NCBI RefSeq assembly: GCF_026151205.1 | Contig: NC_087077.1 | Coordinates: forward strand, 4,094,001 to 4,158,000 | Direction of reading: 5' to 3' | DNA length: 64,000 bases | DNA from: Bolinopsis microptera | Taxonomy: Eukaryota > Ctenophora > Tentaculata > Lobata > Bolinopsidae | Part shown: piece by piece, positions 9,922-24,149 of the stretch | Layout: each line of letters starts with the position of its first letter | How positions within the stretch are numbered: the stretch's first letter is position 1 | The notes under the pieces: generated by a model | Told to the model about the DNA's origin: nothing | Database searches by the model: none | The model's input: the letters and a program-made list of their open reading frames with translations, nothing else | Program-made: the position numbers and the translations under genes

Positions 9922-11889
9922 TTCCTAAAGAAAACACGTCAAACAGTGAAAACAGATTACTTCTCTGGTAAATTTGCAGAAAATAGCGGGAATAGTAAAA
10001 AGACCTGGGAACTAATTAATAGTATAAGAGGAAAACGGCGGCGTGAAATAAAGCCGCTGTTCACCATAGACAACGTTAAGATAACGAACAGGAGGATCAT
10101 AGCAAACGAATTCAATAAGTATTTCGTATCATTGGCCTCTGACCTAAATACTGCTTACAATGAACTTGGTCAAATGAACATAAACAATCTACCTAGTTTC
10201 TATGACTATTTACCGCTCTCAAACACCTCCAGCATTTACATGCATGACTGCACAATAGACGAGGTTAGCAAAATCATATCTGAACTTAAGAACGGTAAGG
10301 CAAGTGATATTCCTATTCATGTTGTAAAACAGTCCTCAAAAATAGTCACTCCTCTACTTACTGTACTGTACAATGAATGTATGAAAGATGGCATATTCCC
10401 TGATGACCTTAAGATTGGAAGGATTAGTCCAATTTACAAGAAAGATAACCAGGAACTCCTTGAAAATTATAGACCTGTGTCGACACTTGCAGTATTTGGT
10501 AAAATATTTGAAAAAATTATATTCAACAGATTATATAGCTTCTTTCATTCACAGAATTCCTTGTATGAAAACCAGTACGGATTCCGTAAAAATCATTCGA
10601 CTAGTTATGCTTTAAATTACTCAGTTAACCACATAGAATCACGTCTCAAGAAAAAACAACACGTACTTGGAATATTTATTGATCTTAGCAAAGCTTTTGA
10701 TACAATCTCACATGAAAAGTTACTGCATAAGTTAGAAAATTATGGGATCCGTGGAAATGCAAACAACCTTATAGCAAGTTACCTGTCGAATAGATACCAG
10801 TATGTCTCAGTATTAGGTGAAGACTCTGAGAAACTGCCCGTTGTCTACGGAGTGCCCCAAGGGTCCTGTTTAGGTCCCCTGCTGTTTATCATCTACATAA
10901 ATGACATCCGAAACTCATCAATTATAGGAACGTTTATACTATTTGCCGATGACACTAACATATTTATTGAAGAAACATGTGTCAGAAGACTGTACGAAAA
11001 GGGAAATGAAGTTTTAGCATCTGTTTATAAGTATATGAAACTAAACTTATTACATATTAACATTAAGAAATGCTGTTTTATCCACTTTAGACCGTCACGT
11101 GCCAAAGAGGAAGTAGAAAATGACGAGAACATATTAACTTTGAACAATGTTGTCATTAAAAAAGTCCAAGAAGCTAAATTTCTAGGTGTCATTATCGATG
11201 ATCAACTTAATTGGAAAACTCACACACGGTCACTTAACTCAAAACTTAAATGTGAAGTAGGTAAGTTATGCAGAATACGACACATTGTCCCTAAACAGTA
11301 TTATAAGGATTTATACCATACTTTATTCGAATCACATTTGGGATTTGGAATATCTGTATGGGGTGGTATTAGCAACAACCGACTCGAACCTCTCTTTAAA
11401 ACACAGAAAAAGTGTATAAGAATTCTATTTGGGGATAAAGAAGCTTACTTAGAAAAATTTAGAACTTGTGCCCGGACACGACCATTTGGTGAGCAAAGAC
11501 TAGGTGTGGACTTTTACAAAAAAGAACACTCTAAACCCTTGTTTAAGAATCAGAAATTGTTAACTGTTCACAACCTGTATAAGTACACTTGTCTCTTAGA
11601 ACTATTCAAAATTAATAAGTTAGAGGAACCATTATCACTGTACTCATCATTTAACAGGTCACCACGACGAGAGGATTATTTCATCACATCACAACCATCC
11701 TCACAATTCATCTACCAATCATCCTACATGTGGAACAGCTGTCGACAAACATCAAGTAAGATAAGTTTTAATACTCCGACAAACGGGTTTAAGAATACAT
11801 TGAAAATTGCTTTACAAGAATTGCAATTCAAGCATGATACACTTGATTGGTGTGAGCTTAATTTTGCCACGAATAAGCTCAAGTTTTGA
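9922..11889 (+). CDS. Non-LTR retrotransposon reverse transcriptase, 5'-truncated
   Basis: A 647-codon frame from a GTG at 9946 (open from 9922) to TGA at 11887-11889. In that numbering NYRPVST (174-180) starts the fingers, FIDLSKAFDTISH (244-256) holds catalytic Asp246, VPQGSCLGP (303-311) is the B motif and FADD (333-336) supplies the other catalytic aspartates. The C-terminal part with SYMWNSCR and TSSKISFNTP-type text is typical of APE-class elements of the CR1/L2/Rex-Daphne group. The upstream apurinic endonuclease domain is missing, so it is a 5'-truncated copy, but no stop breaks the remaining frame. A relic of an APE domain lies on the other strand at 24.8 kb and could belong to the same family. 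Confidence 0.85.
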   Translation, partial: FLKKTRQTVKTDYFSGKFAENSGNSKKTWELINSIRGKRRREIKPLFTIDNVKITNRRIIANEFNKYFVSLASDLNTAYNELGQMNINNLPSFYDYLPLSNTSSIYMHDCTIDEVSKIISELKNGKASDIPIHVVKQSSKIVTPLLTVLYNECMKDGIFPDDLKIGRISPIYKKDNQELLENYRPVSTLAVFGKIFEKIIFNRLYSFFHSQNSLYENQYGFRKNHSTSYALNYSVNHIESRLKKKQHVLGIFIDLSKAFDTISHEKLLHKLENYGIRGNANNLIASYLSNRYQYVSVLGEDSEKLPVVYGVPQGSCLGPLLFIIYINDIRNSSIIGTFILFADDTNIFIEETCVRRLYEKGNEVLASVYKYMKLNLLHINIKKCCFIHFRPSRAKEEVENDENILTLNNVVIKKVQEAKFLGVIIDDQLNWKTHTRSLNSKLKCEVGKLCRIRHIVPKQYYKDLYHTLFESHLGFGISVWGGISNNRLEPLFKTQKKCIRILFGDKEAYLEKFRTCARTRPFGEQRLGVDFYKKEHSKPLFKNQKLLTVHNLYKYTCLLELFKINKLEEPLSLYSSFNRSPRREDYFITSQPSSQFIYQSSYMWNSCRQTSSKISFNTPTNGFKNTLKIALQELQFKHDTLDWCELNFATNKLKF

Positions 11890-13946
11890 TTAATGTGAGT
11901 TACTAAAATAACCACTTATCTTTCCTCATACATGCAACCACTGCACTCCAACTAAACACATTATTTACCACAGTCCACACACCATACTCCACAGATGATA
12001 TATTTATATATACACACAAACACACTAGTACCGAACAATTGCACTGTAAAACATGCTCACGATACACTCAAAATTAGAAATATTCGGCTCGTATATGAAA
12101 CTTAGCGACTTACACTCAGTGTACACCCAGTGTTAACCAGTATTACACACTAGTAAATTCTACGTAACGCGCGAAAACAATAATTCTGTAGCGTTTTCAT
12201 TGTCACATTTCACGTCGACGGGATTAAACGCGCGCGCGCGTAACAACTTATCTTACTGCTAACTCAGCGACTAAACACACAACGACTTTGACATTTGACA
12301 GATGACTAAACAATTGTGAGTTATGACGGACTTAACTGTATGGGTCAACTACTGAAACTATATTGTTTACTATCTTATTCATTATACTGGACATGAGATG
12401 ACGAAGTATCTTAAGCAGCACTTTATACCCCCACTTAGAACTTGATTAGTCACGAACAATAGAATCATCAAAAACCAATACAATAAAACATCTTGATCAA
12501 TAAATGCCTAGCAGCACCAGACAGCAGCCGTGTATCTTTTTCGACTCCGTGGAGTCCCTGATGGACTTTTGTTTACTTTTGTTAATAATCGGACTAACCT
12601 TTCTTTCTCGAAACATGTATCCTATTGTATTTCATTATAGTATTAAGATGTGAAGATATACTAGATATTACAACGAAATAGAGGTATACCAAATTGGCCC
12701 TTGATATGAACTATAACCGTGTTGATGGTTTTAAATTTTGTATGTTGTAAGCACTTTAGTTTGTGAAGCGTTTACTCCTCCCCCTCAGCAAGACAGCTAG
12801 ATTATAGATTAATGATAATAATTGTCAAATGTCGTTATATATTATACAACAGTTATAAATGTTCAATAGTTGTAGAGCGACTTCAAGAGTAGTGGTCCAC
12901 AGGGGTCCGAAAAAGCCGTACAGGCACTTGGGTCCTTATCCTTGTCACTAATCTCAAATTGGATTCGGTTTACACAAAGCATGAACATTTAGACGTACAC
13001 ATTGACACGATATTTATTAGAAAGCAAAAAGTATAAAATAATACGTGCGTGCGCGGCTTGAGCCGCGCCGCATAAGAACGGATGCGTGCAGGGGCTGGAG
13101 TACGCTTGTATGTAAATTAATGAAATGTTGCATTGTAAATATTTAGAATTGACGATATATTTTGATCTAAAAGTAAATTTTACAAAGCTGGCTTTGGATT
13201 TAGGTAAGATTATAATTTATTTTTAAAAAAACCACGGATAATTTTAAATGTATTTCTATTTGTCGTATAATCATAAACAATTTAATCATGTTTTTAAGAA
13301 TGCGCGGCTTTGGCGGCCAGTTATTGACTTATACATTAAATTGAATTTTAAATAGAAATGTGAATATATTAAAATTTAAAACTTTCAAAACGGAGGCTTA
13401 TAAATATTATTATATTATGATTGTAAAATAAAGGATAAAATTTTAAATTTGTTTCACTAAAATTTGTTTCACTAATTGCATTTATTCTATAATGAATTGC
13501 ATTACACATTATATATGCTTTTAGATAGATACCAATCATCGTGATTCCATTGCATACATCAGACTAGAGCAATAAACATTATCAACAGTAAATTCAACCA
13601 TATCTTCAAATTTGTGGAACAGTCGACAATACTGGATAGTATAGGAAAAACCCTGGATTCTTCCTTTAAGTGTATACATACTATTACTATCCAGAACTAA
13701 GAATATTTGCATTATACTTTCAAACCAATTTCACAGTGTGATCATTTAAACTTCATGTTGTGGACGTCAGCTGAATTTGATGCAACCGAAAATGCGACAT
13801 TAGCATGTAAATTTGATATGAGAAAAAAAATTGCGCAACAAAAAATTTGGTTAAATCTCCTTATTGCGATTTCTAACTGCGCGGCGTAGCGCGTACCCTT
13901 AAATCCAAATAAAAATTATTTTTGATTAAAATATCAAAAAATAAAA
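11890..13946. other. Intergenic, nothing recognised
   Basis: The first few hundred bases may be the 3' untranslated tail of the retroelement. Small CpG-rich spots occur at 12220-12240 (CGCGCGCGCG) and at 13049-13070, where GCGCGGCT-TG-AGCCGCGC forms an 8-bp stem. No exon is supported; the 60-codon frame near 13.7 kb is of chance length. Confidence 0.4.
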
Positions 13947-15328
13947 TTACGGCATACAGCAAATCTTGTGTAAAAAAATGTGATAAACAATATGCTGTAA
14001 AAAAAATTCGTCAAAAACTTTAAGAACACGATGCCCCGCCCCATTTTTTAAATGGTCATTTTTGGAACTTTGACGGGCTATAACTTTCGCTAGGAACAGC
14101 CATTTGCCCAAAACTTGGTACCATATGACTCTACTCAATGAGACCTTTCCAATGATGTATAATATGTTGGGTTTTGAGACATAAAATGTTCACCCGCAAG
14201 TTGATGCTCTTAGTACATACACTATTGTAGCTAGTGGTCCCTTGAACTCGTATATGAATTTTCATCAAGATTGGACAAAAAATGACTGAGTTATGAGCCA
14301 AAAACCATATGACCATATTTGGGCATACGCACCAAATTTGATCGATTTTGGCCCATAAATTGGTCAAATATCAATATTTTTGAATGAAACCAACTTTATA
14401 TGGAAGGTAAGCCTATACCACACATTATCTATGATTATCAGCTCAGTATCTACCTAACTGTGGATTCTGTGGTGAAATAATCGCAAAAAATGAACAAAAT
14501 CACCCATATCTCAGTTCGCGATATTTGCAAAACTGACTTCGCTCAAAACAATAGAACTCAATAGGGTTTCAATATTTTGACATGAAATTTTCAGAATCAA
14601 CGTAGAATTGCATTTCAACCATTGGAATTTTGAGTTAGGCCTTTACAAAAATTTGGCGGCCAAATTCCAAAATTTGCAGTGCAAAATTCAGAATTTGGCC
14701 GCCAAATTTTTTTAAAGGCCTAACTCAAAATTCCAATACAAAACTTAATGTCGAAATGCGATTCTACGTTGATTCTGAAAATTTCATGTAAAAATATTGA
14801 AACCCTATTGAGTTCTATTGTTTTGAGCAAAGTCAGTTTTGCAAATAACGTGAACTGAGATATGGGCAATTTTGTTCATTTTTTGCGATTATTTGAACAC
14901 AGAATCCACAGTTAAGTAGATACTGAGCTGATAATCATAGATAATGTGTAGTATAGGCTTACCTTCCATATACAGTTGGTTTCATTCAAAAATATTGATA
15001 TTTGACCAATTTATGGGCCAACATCGATCAAATTTGGTGCGTATGCCCAAATATGGTCATATGGTTTTTGGCTCATAACTCAGTCATTTTTTGTCTAATC
15101 TTGATGAAAATTCATATACGAGTTCAGGGGACCACTAGCTACAAATAGAGTACCTAAAATCTGGATTTTGGGCATGTTCAGGGTATTTGGCTAAATTGGG
15201 CCTAATTTGAACCAAATATGGGCGTGGCTGCCCCGCGGGCACCGTTTGGCGGTTGGGGTCCGGGACCCCCTCAAAAGTTCAGTCACTGGTCCTAGCTTGT
15301 TGGTCAACTACCCCCCCCCCCCCCCCTT
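13947..15328 (-). repeat. Palindromic TTAA-associated element (second subfamily)
   Basis: The centre lies near 14680, where TTTGGCGGCCAAATT appears in both orientations. From about 14226 to the right end the sequence matches the 53.9-55.2 kb foldback element, including the TAGCTAGTGGTCCC and GATCAAATTTGGTGCGTATG blocks. The right end is an 18-base C run followed by TTAA (15329-15332). The left outer part differs and ends ATTACGGCATACAGC, matching the inverted end of the copy at 797-1053. No coding frame. Confidence 0.65.
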
Positions 15329-15332
15329 AAGC

Positions 15333-16148
15333 TCATCGTGACGATCTTTCAACGATTAGAATTAGATCAATCGTGCTACTTTTCCTTTATGAACCTTCGT
15401 GACCCATCATTATTCTATTCATGCCTGTTAGTTTTATAATTTTACTTGAACTGTTTATCCTTCAACCCTTCTTCACACACTCTAATCTGAACCTCCCATC
15501 GTCCCTTTATTTACCGGGCCCAGGACACCTCTTATAGTTATACATGTTCTCAAACAGAACAGGAGTCACGCTCATCAGACATTTAAATATGTTCAATGTA
15601 AGTGCACTGCTATCGGGGATGGTGATGTCATATTTTCTTCCAAAACACAGTTAGTTTTGAAGTTTAGACTGTCCCTCATTACAGCGGAACAAGTATAATG
15701 GATATATTTCTTTGGTGCACAATAGTGATGGTATGTCGTCAAACTCCACCCCCAGTACACAATAGCCCTATAGTACTCCGTGCATATTAGTCATGATGCG
15801 ATGAGGGAACCAGAGGAAGTTAAAGAAATGGAACAGAATTTGGGGAACACTATCAGTGAGGTAAAAACAGAGTTTGTATGTAGTCTAATTTGTATTTAAT
15901 ATCTTATCTATATATACGTAATAATACGTAAGTTTGAAATGATATGTGTCAAACATTAAGCAAAGATGACTCAAGAATAAATGAGAACGTTAGTAGTATA
16001 ATACATCTGACCTGAAAAAGGTAGCCAATTCGAGGACAGAATAATTTTAATAATCATTCAGATTTCAAGCTACGCAACAGCTCTACAAGTACAACTCAAG
16101 CTGGCTCGGACACTGACACCCCAGGGGCCATATCAGGCAGCACCTGCA
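15333..16148. other. Intergenic, nothing recognised
   Basis: No exon, RNA gene or repeat could be supported between the TTAA target and the next inverted-repeat element. Confidence 0.4.
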
Positions 16149-16527
16149 AAATGATATGAAATCGGTCACTCGCTTTTTCCATTCATTTACAATTACAATT
16201 GTAATAGATCAAGAACTACCCGAAGGCAGCTGTACTCGGCAATAATGATAAACATCAGCTAATTGGACACTAACTACCACCCTTATCCCGAAATACTAGG
16301 TATCGACCCGAAAGCAACCCAAAGAAATTTGTACAGCATATCATTGATGGAATTAATCGAAACTTATTACAATCGTAAGCCGTGAATGAATAGGAAAAGC
16401 AAGCGACCGATTTCATTATCGGTATCATTTTGCATTTGCAGACGGTCATTCGAATTAATATCATTTACTTTTGTTTGTGAAAGAGAGCGGTCCACTCTAT
16501 CTACCGAATTATGGGTTTTGGTCAATT
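16149..16527. mobile_element. Truncated copy of the palindrome-ended repeat
   Basis: From ATGAAATCGGTCACTCGC to the terminal GGGTTTTGGTCAATT this matches 23574-23956, including the central part with CCTTATCCCGAAATACTAGG. The left outer arm is missing, so only part of the hairpin can form. Confidence 0.75.
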
Positions 16528-17028
16528 CAGCTTCTGCTAAATTCCTTTGTAATTGTATCGGTGGAGTTGATAATGATAACTTTCCAAACTTGGCTAAATT
16601 CCAAACTTAACTACTTCGGTGCTCTAGTAAGATCCAATTGTTTAGAGTGCCTCTCTTTAAAACTGTTACTACTTACTTGCCAGCTCAGTAACAACTATCT
16701 CTAAGTTTGTAAAGATGTGCACTTTTTAATGATGATAGAGACGTGAAAACAGGCGCCAACGTTGCGCCCCTGAACATGGTACGTGTCGCACTAGGGCACG
16801 TGTCGCACTACAGTACGGGAACCACTGAACATGAGCTGTTTCACAACATTTTAACGGACACTTAGTCTCATGAGGCTCTAACCTGGAGATAAAGTTAAAC
16901 TCCCTGATATCATACATTATACAGTCAACCAGTGATTGTTAAGGACAAATTGAAATATCTACCAACCTTTTTGTTAATTTGAGTAAGCTCCGGAGACAAT
17001 AGCGGAGGAGATGAAAGGATACTTAATT
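16528..17028. other. Intergenic, nothing recognised
   Basis: No supported gene. A short duplicated word (CACGTGTCGCACTA-like, near 16780-16812) is the only structure seen. Confidence 0.35.
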
Positions 17029-17109
17029 AGTTGTGTCAGTGGCGTAACTTTGCCTTTTGGCGCCCCCCCCCCGCTCAGTGAAAGCGCCCACCTAAAATTT
17101 TTTGTGTCC

Positions 17110-17145
<36 letters not shown>

Positions 17146-17378
17146 TCGGGTACTTTTTTTCTCGCCCCCTAAGGCTTTTTGCGCCCCCCTGAAGCAAAAA
17201 AGGGTACCCCAAATATTTTTTTCGCGTCGACCGAACGCTAAATTGGACAGGGAAATACACAAACAAGGCGTTTTTTCAGTGAAAGGGCCTAAAATTCAGG
17301 AAAATTGCGCCCCCCTTATACGGCGCCCCCCCGCACAGCGGGGTCTGCGGGGCCCTAAGTTACGCCACTGAGTTGTGT
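17029..17378. mobile_element. hAT-like MITE with 8-bp target duplication
   Basis: The element is 17037-17370. It has 14-bp perfect terminal inverted repeats (CAGTGGCGTAACTT) and a perfect 8-bp direct repeat AGTTGTGT on both sides (17029-17036 and 17371-17378), the hallmark of hAT transposition. The interior carries a C run and a 34-base A run and no transposase. It lies about 150 bp upstream of the signal-peptide exon of the TSP1 gene and could affect its promoter. Confidence 0.9.
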
Positions 17379-17533
17379 TATTGTTATTATCATTCCCGCC
17401 CTCATGCGGAGTATGGCACTATGCGACAACATCTTCAACATCTTCAACTCACAGTTTCACTTATCATTTATCTCTCTATCGGTGTGTTGATAGTTTTGTA
17501 CCACCTAGTAACTACTACTAGTAAAAAATCACA

Positions 17534-17666
17534 ATGGCTACGGTTTTTGTCAAGTTGACTTTTTTGTTGATTGTTTTTGAGCTGACTGCTGCAAATGACT
17601 GCAATCTTTCCAATAAACAAATGAAAAAGATGGTAAAGAAGTACAAAAAGAAATGTCTCAATCTTG
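17534..17666 (+). CDS. TSP1-domain secreted protein, exon 1 (signal peptide)
   Basis: From ATG at 17534, 44 codons plus one base. Residues 1-20 are a clear signal peptide (MATVFVKLTFLLIVFELTAA, probable cleavage before Asn21), so the product is secreted or enters the secretory pathway. The mature start is Lys-rich with Cys23 and Cys41. The donor reads CTTG|GTAAGA and leaves phase 1. Exon 2 at 18192 continues the frame exactly. The frame stays open past the donor to 17758, but that tail is intronic in character. I do not recognise the Lys/Cys-rich module by name; its Cys spacing does not fit ShK or Kazal domains. Confidence 0.7.
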
Positions 17667-18191
17667 GTAAGACTTTCCCAGCAATAACCATGTATCTAGT
17701 AGTAAAACTAGAACAGTCAGTAGTACAGGAGGGGGCATTTTGGCACATGATTATATAATTATAAACATTACAAAAAGCCGTAGAAAATGATCCCATTAAC
17801 ATTATGACAAATCTTGTTACTTATTTAACTTTTTCAAACAATTTTTTTAATTTAGTCCGTAGAATTAGAAACTGAAATTTACTGAAATTAAAAAGTAGAA
17901 ATATCTAAGATAATAAATTTGCAGTGGAATGCGTCTGGGAAAATATTTGAATGAACTTTGACATTTGAGTTGAAAAGACTGTAATTCACGGACGGACTTA
18001 ATATTTGAACGGTCATGATTTATAAATATGAACGATATGGCCACATTTCACTAATACTAATAGTCCGCACAATAAGAATCCATGGTAATGTTCAAATAAA
18101 TTCCAATATTATGTACCTAGTTGCCTCCAAGAACAGAAGAACACCAGCCTGCAGTTCTATCAAACCATTTTATTTAAAATAATACACTCAG

Positions 18192-18308
18192 GATTTACTT
18201 CAAACCTTGGGTGTGCGTCCTCATCTGAATTGAAATTGAAAAAGAAGGGAAAAAAGAAATGTTCTGCTATGGAAAGAAAACTGGAAAGCTGTAACTACGA
18301 ATGCAAAG
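18192..18308 (+). CDS. TSP1-domain secreted protein, exon 2 (Lys/Cys-rich)
   Basis: The acceptor ACACTCAG| and donor AAAG|GTGAGT bound 117 bases, phase 1 at both ends. With exon 1 it encodes GFTSNLGCASS, a KKKGKKKC stretch and ESCNYECK, adding four cysteines, so the module has six (C23, C41, C52, C68, C78, C82 of the precursor). The lysine clusters make it strongly basic. Because both flanking introns are phase 1, the exon can be skipped or duplicated without a frame change, as expected for shuffled extracellular modules. Confidence 0.65.
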
Positions 18309-21016
<2,708 letters not shown>

Positions 21017-21350
21017 AGGTTAAAAGTTGGATAAGTTGATAGGGTGGAAAAGAGACTTTTTCCGCCAAGTGACCCTTGAAAAAATCATATACTAGTAAAG
21101 TTTTCTGTGCCTCCGGCAGACCAAAGAGAACCTTTCCGTCGTTAACTTACGACACAATAAAGTTATCATAGTTGTCATATTCTGGACAAAAAAATTCGAA
21201 GTGGAAATTTTTTGAAAAAAATTCAGCGGACTTTAACTTGGACGGACCTTAAATGAACGGAATTTATTTGAACGGACATTAAGATGAACATTTATAGGGC
21301 CTCCAAGTCCAGCGTTCATTTAATGTCCGTCCAAATAAGGTCAGATAAGG
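21017..21350. other. Intron with a small imperfect inverted repeat
   Basis: Around 21265-21335, TTTGAACGGACATTAAGATG and GTTCATTTAATGTCCGTCC are near-complementary, and GGACGG words recur. A degenerate MITE is possible. Nothing coding. Confidence 0.3.
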
Positions 21351-21838
21351 TATTCCTGTCTTTTTCATTCAAATTTTATAAAAGCGGATATTTTCGAATT
21401 ATTCGTGAACGAAAGAATTAATCTACGGAACTTAAAATGCATATCTTGATGGCAGCCATATTTTTGTGATATAGAAATTACATTCTATCTAAATTAATTT
21501 CAGTTGATGGAGGATACAGTGCTTTTGGAGATTGGTCTAAGTGCTCTGCTGAGTGTGACGGAGGAACCCAAACCAAAACCAGACAATGTAACGACCCTGC
21601 TCCCAGTAATGGTGGTAAAGAATGTGAAGGAGACGATTCCGAAACTCAAACATGTAACGAAGACCCTTGCCCAGGTAATTTTCTTATAAAACGTACCAAT
21701 TCCGAGTTTTTATAGATGTAAAATCTTCATCTGAAAGATTCTGATTCCTATCTTCAGGTGCTTCCTGAAAATAATTTCTTCCGAGAAAAAATCTATCAAG
21801 GATGAAATAGTTTTGTACAGTAACGTGTATAAATGGGA
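21351..21838 (+). repeat. Tandem TSP1 exon unit A (488 bp)
   Basis: Starts TATTCCTGTCTTTTTCATTC, contains TSP1 exon A with its acceptor and donor, and ends where the same words restart at 21839. Unit B is the same sequence split by a 2-kb insertion, and the first 100 bp of a third unit is visible at 24308-24409. Confidence 0.85.
21504..21674 (+). CDS. TSP1-domain secreted protein, exon A (TSP1 repeat)
   Basis: The acceptor AATTTCAG| and donor CCCAG|GTAATT give 171 bases in phase 1-1, which continues exon 2 in frame (V, then DGGYSAFGDWSKCSAECDGG). The exon is one complete thrombospondin type-1 repeat: a W-x-x-C core (WSKC, the usual second Trp absent), SAECDGG, TQTKTRQC with the conserved Arg-rich strand, and six cysteines ending CNEDPCP. 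TSP1 repeats bind glycosaminoglycans and proteins outside the cell. The exon is identical base for base to exon B at 23979, so the duplication is recent or homogenised. Confidence 0.85.
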
Positions 21839-22006
21839 TATTCCTGTCTTTTTCATTCAAATTTTATAAAAGCGGATATTTTCGAATTATTCATGAACAA
21901 AAGAATTAATTTACGGAACTTAAAATGCATATCTTGATGGCAGCCATATTATTGTGATAGGAATCACAATGCTGGCAAGCATGACCGTGCTTCTTATATT
22001 CACAAT

Positions 22007-22070
22007 ACTATTTACCCCCTTTACTATTTACCCCCTTTACTATTTACCCCCTTTACTATTTACCCCCTTT
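22007..22070. repeat. Four copies of a 16-bp unit
   Basis: ACTATTTACCCCCTTT repeats four times without a mismatch near the left end of the composite element. A smeared, expanded version occurs at 27050-27300 in the corrupted block. Confidence 0.9.
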
Positions 22071-23452
22071 ACTTTTATAACCCTTTATTGTTTTTCGGGC
22101 ATTAAGACTCATCGAAAGTAGTTTAGCAGGTATATTTAAGTTACAATCATTCTAATTCAATGTTAAAGATGACAGGAACAAGAAATAGTTATGTGGAGGT
22201 TGTTAAGAAATTTGCGCAAAATACGCGCCAGCATGTTATACGAAATTCGGTAAAAAACCCAAAATTGCCATATTCAGGTGCCTTAAAAACCATGTTAAAA
22301 TTAAGTTAAAGATCTGAAACTTTGCAAGGCGTCTAGACGTTGACCAAATCGACTGTAAAAAAAATTTCGTGTTTCAGGAGTATCGGGAAATGGGTTTTCT
22401 GGAACCCCTGTTTTACGATAGATTGTCGTGATACATATATTCAGGGATAGACGCTTTGCCAGTCAAATGTAGTCAATTGTAGCCTGAATTTAAGTGTCCG
22501 GAGATTCAAAAGTATAAAAGATACAGCAATTTCCGACCACAGGTCTTAAAGATAATTGTTTACACTTCAGTTTCAATTATATCAAAAAATAATTTAACGT
22601 CATCATCACCACTTGATGACGTCATCAAATTAAGTGTTTTTAAAACTTGATTTTTTGACAAAATAACAACTTTTCAAACTGATTTTACACCATTAAGGAG
22701 TAATTTTATTCAAAATCTGAGGACATTTTCACATTAGATAATTGTTCAAGCATTCTGAAAATCTACCGGAAAGTTTCCCTACCTTGCTCCTTCATAAAGA
22801 TATTTGCCATTGAAGTTAGTGCTTTTTTGAAGAATTATTTTATAAAAACGTCAATTTTGCGATTTAGTATTCTCTGGTGTTGGGCTATCCCTTGGGTTTT
22901 GGAGCTCAGTTCTGCTTCCTATAGGTATAAATTGTGTATTAGGCTAGTTTTAAAGTTAAAAATCTAAAAGTTGCACACGTGGGGACACGCCCAAATTGAT
23001 TAAAAATTGCTAAAATCACTGAAAATTGCTGTTTTTGGTGTGCCGTTGTGATTACAGTTCTTCTTGAAATACTTTGAAACTTTGCATGCTTATCAAACTA
23101 TATATAAAACACCAACACGCAAAAATTTACGGCGATTCAATATTGGATGCGCACGCAACGTCCGCTCATAGTTTGCACGTGCGAAAGGTGATAATTTTGC
23201 TCATTCGTGATTTCGAACAAATTCTGCTTTACCACGACAGTTCAATGTCATTATATATAAATTTAATGCCAACTTGAATGAGTATAAAGTGGCAAATTCA
23301 GTCAGTGATCGACCGATATGCTTACCCAAACACAAGGAAATGTTTTCAAAGGAAAAATTTCGAAATCGTTGAAACTTCCTCCTTATTAATGAAGATATCA
23401 GTTTATATTTCGACTTTATAAAGTACCCTGACATTAATCAAAAAGCGATGAT

Positions 23453-23958
23453 ATTTGACCAAAACCCATAATCATGGGTAGAGTGGACCGCTGCCAGTGT
23501 CTCTCTTTCCCAAACAAAAGGAAATGATATTAATTTGATTGACCGTTTTCAAATGCAAAATGATACCGAGAATGAAATCGGTCGCTCGCTTTTCCCATTC
23601 ATTTACAAATGTAATAGATTAAGAAGAACTACCATACCCGAAGACAGCTGTACTCGGCAATAAAGATTCAATAAACTTCAGCTAATTCACTAACTACCAC
23701 CCTTATCCCGAAATACTAGGTATCGACCCGAACGCAACCCAAAGAGATTATTACAGCATGTGATCGATGTAATTTATCGAAACCTATTGCAATTCGTATA
23801 AGCCGTGAATGAATGGGAAAAGCGAGCGACCGATTTCATTCTCGGTATCATTTTGCATTTGAAAACGGTCAATCAAATTAATATCATTTCCTTTTGTTTG
23901 GGAAAGAGAGACACTGGCAGCGGTCCACTCTACCCATGATTATGGGTTTTGGTCAAAT
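23453..23958. repeat. Palindrome with 151-bp arms
   Basis: Left arm 23453-23603 (ATTTGACCAAAACCCATAAT...) and right arm 23808-23958 are reverse complements, separated by a 204-bp loop. The loop contains ATCCCGAAATACTAGGTATC. The same hairpin with a much shorter loop is at 48763-49091. Confidence 0.9.
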
Positions 23959-23978
23959 TACATTCTATCTAATTTCAG

Positions 23979-24149
23979 TTGATGGAGGATACAGTGCTTT
24001 TGGAGATTGGTCTAAGTGCTCTGCTGAGTGTGACGGAGGAACCCAAACCAAAACCAGACAATGTAACGACCCTGCTCCCAGTAATGGTGGTAAAGAATGT
24101 GAAGGAGACGATTCCGAAACTCAAACATGTAACGAAGACCCTTGCCCAG
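23979..24149 (+). CDS. TSP1-domain secreted protein, exon B (second TSP1 repeat)
   Basis: Identical to exon A in all 171 bases, with the same acceptor and donor and phase 1-1, so both can be spliced in series to give two TSP1 repeats. The downstream intron differs from unit A by several substitutions and small indels (for example around 24200-24225), which argues against a simple assembly duplication. No further exon of this gene is visible before the corrupted block. The donor leaves phase 1, the phase accepted by the PLAT-like exons at 50.6 kb. Confidence 0.8.

Larger units (their letters stand above)
21963..23958. mobile_element. Composite 2-kb repeat inserted in the TSP1 unit B intron
   Basis: It begins CACAATGCTGGCAAGCATGA and ends with a long palindrome at 23453-23958. 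It interrupts unit B between TGATAG and AATTACATTCTATC, which are contiguous in unit A apart from a few bases. Other copies in the same order are at 26527-27000 and 27020-28880 (corrupted) and 47700-49091 (half corrupted). Fragments occur at 16149, 26404 and 49381. There is no transposase. Origin unknown: a non-autonomous foldback or Helitron-like unit is possible. Confidence 0.7.

Noticed and set aside
17102-17371. Frame with a run of Lys inside the hAT-like MITE
   Set aside because: Comes from a 34-base A run in a non-coding element bounded by TIRs.
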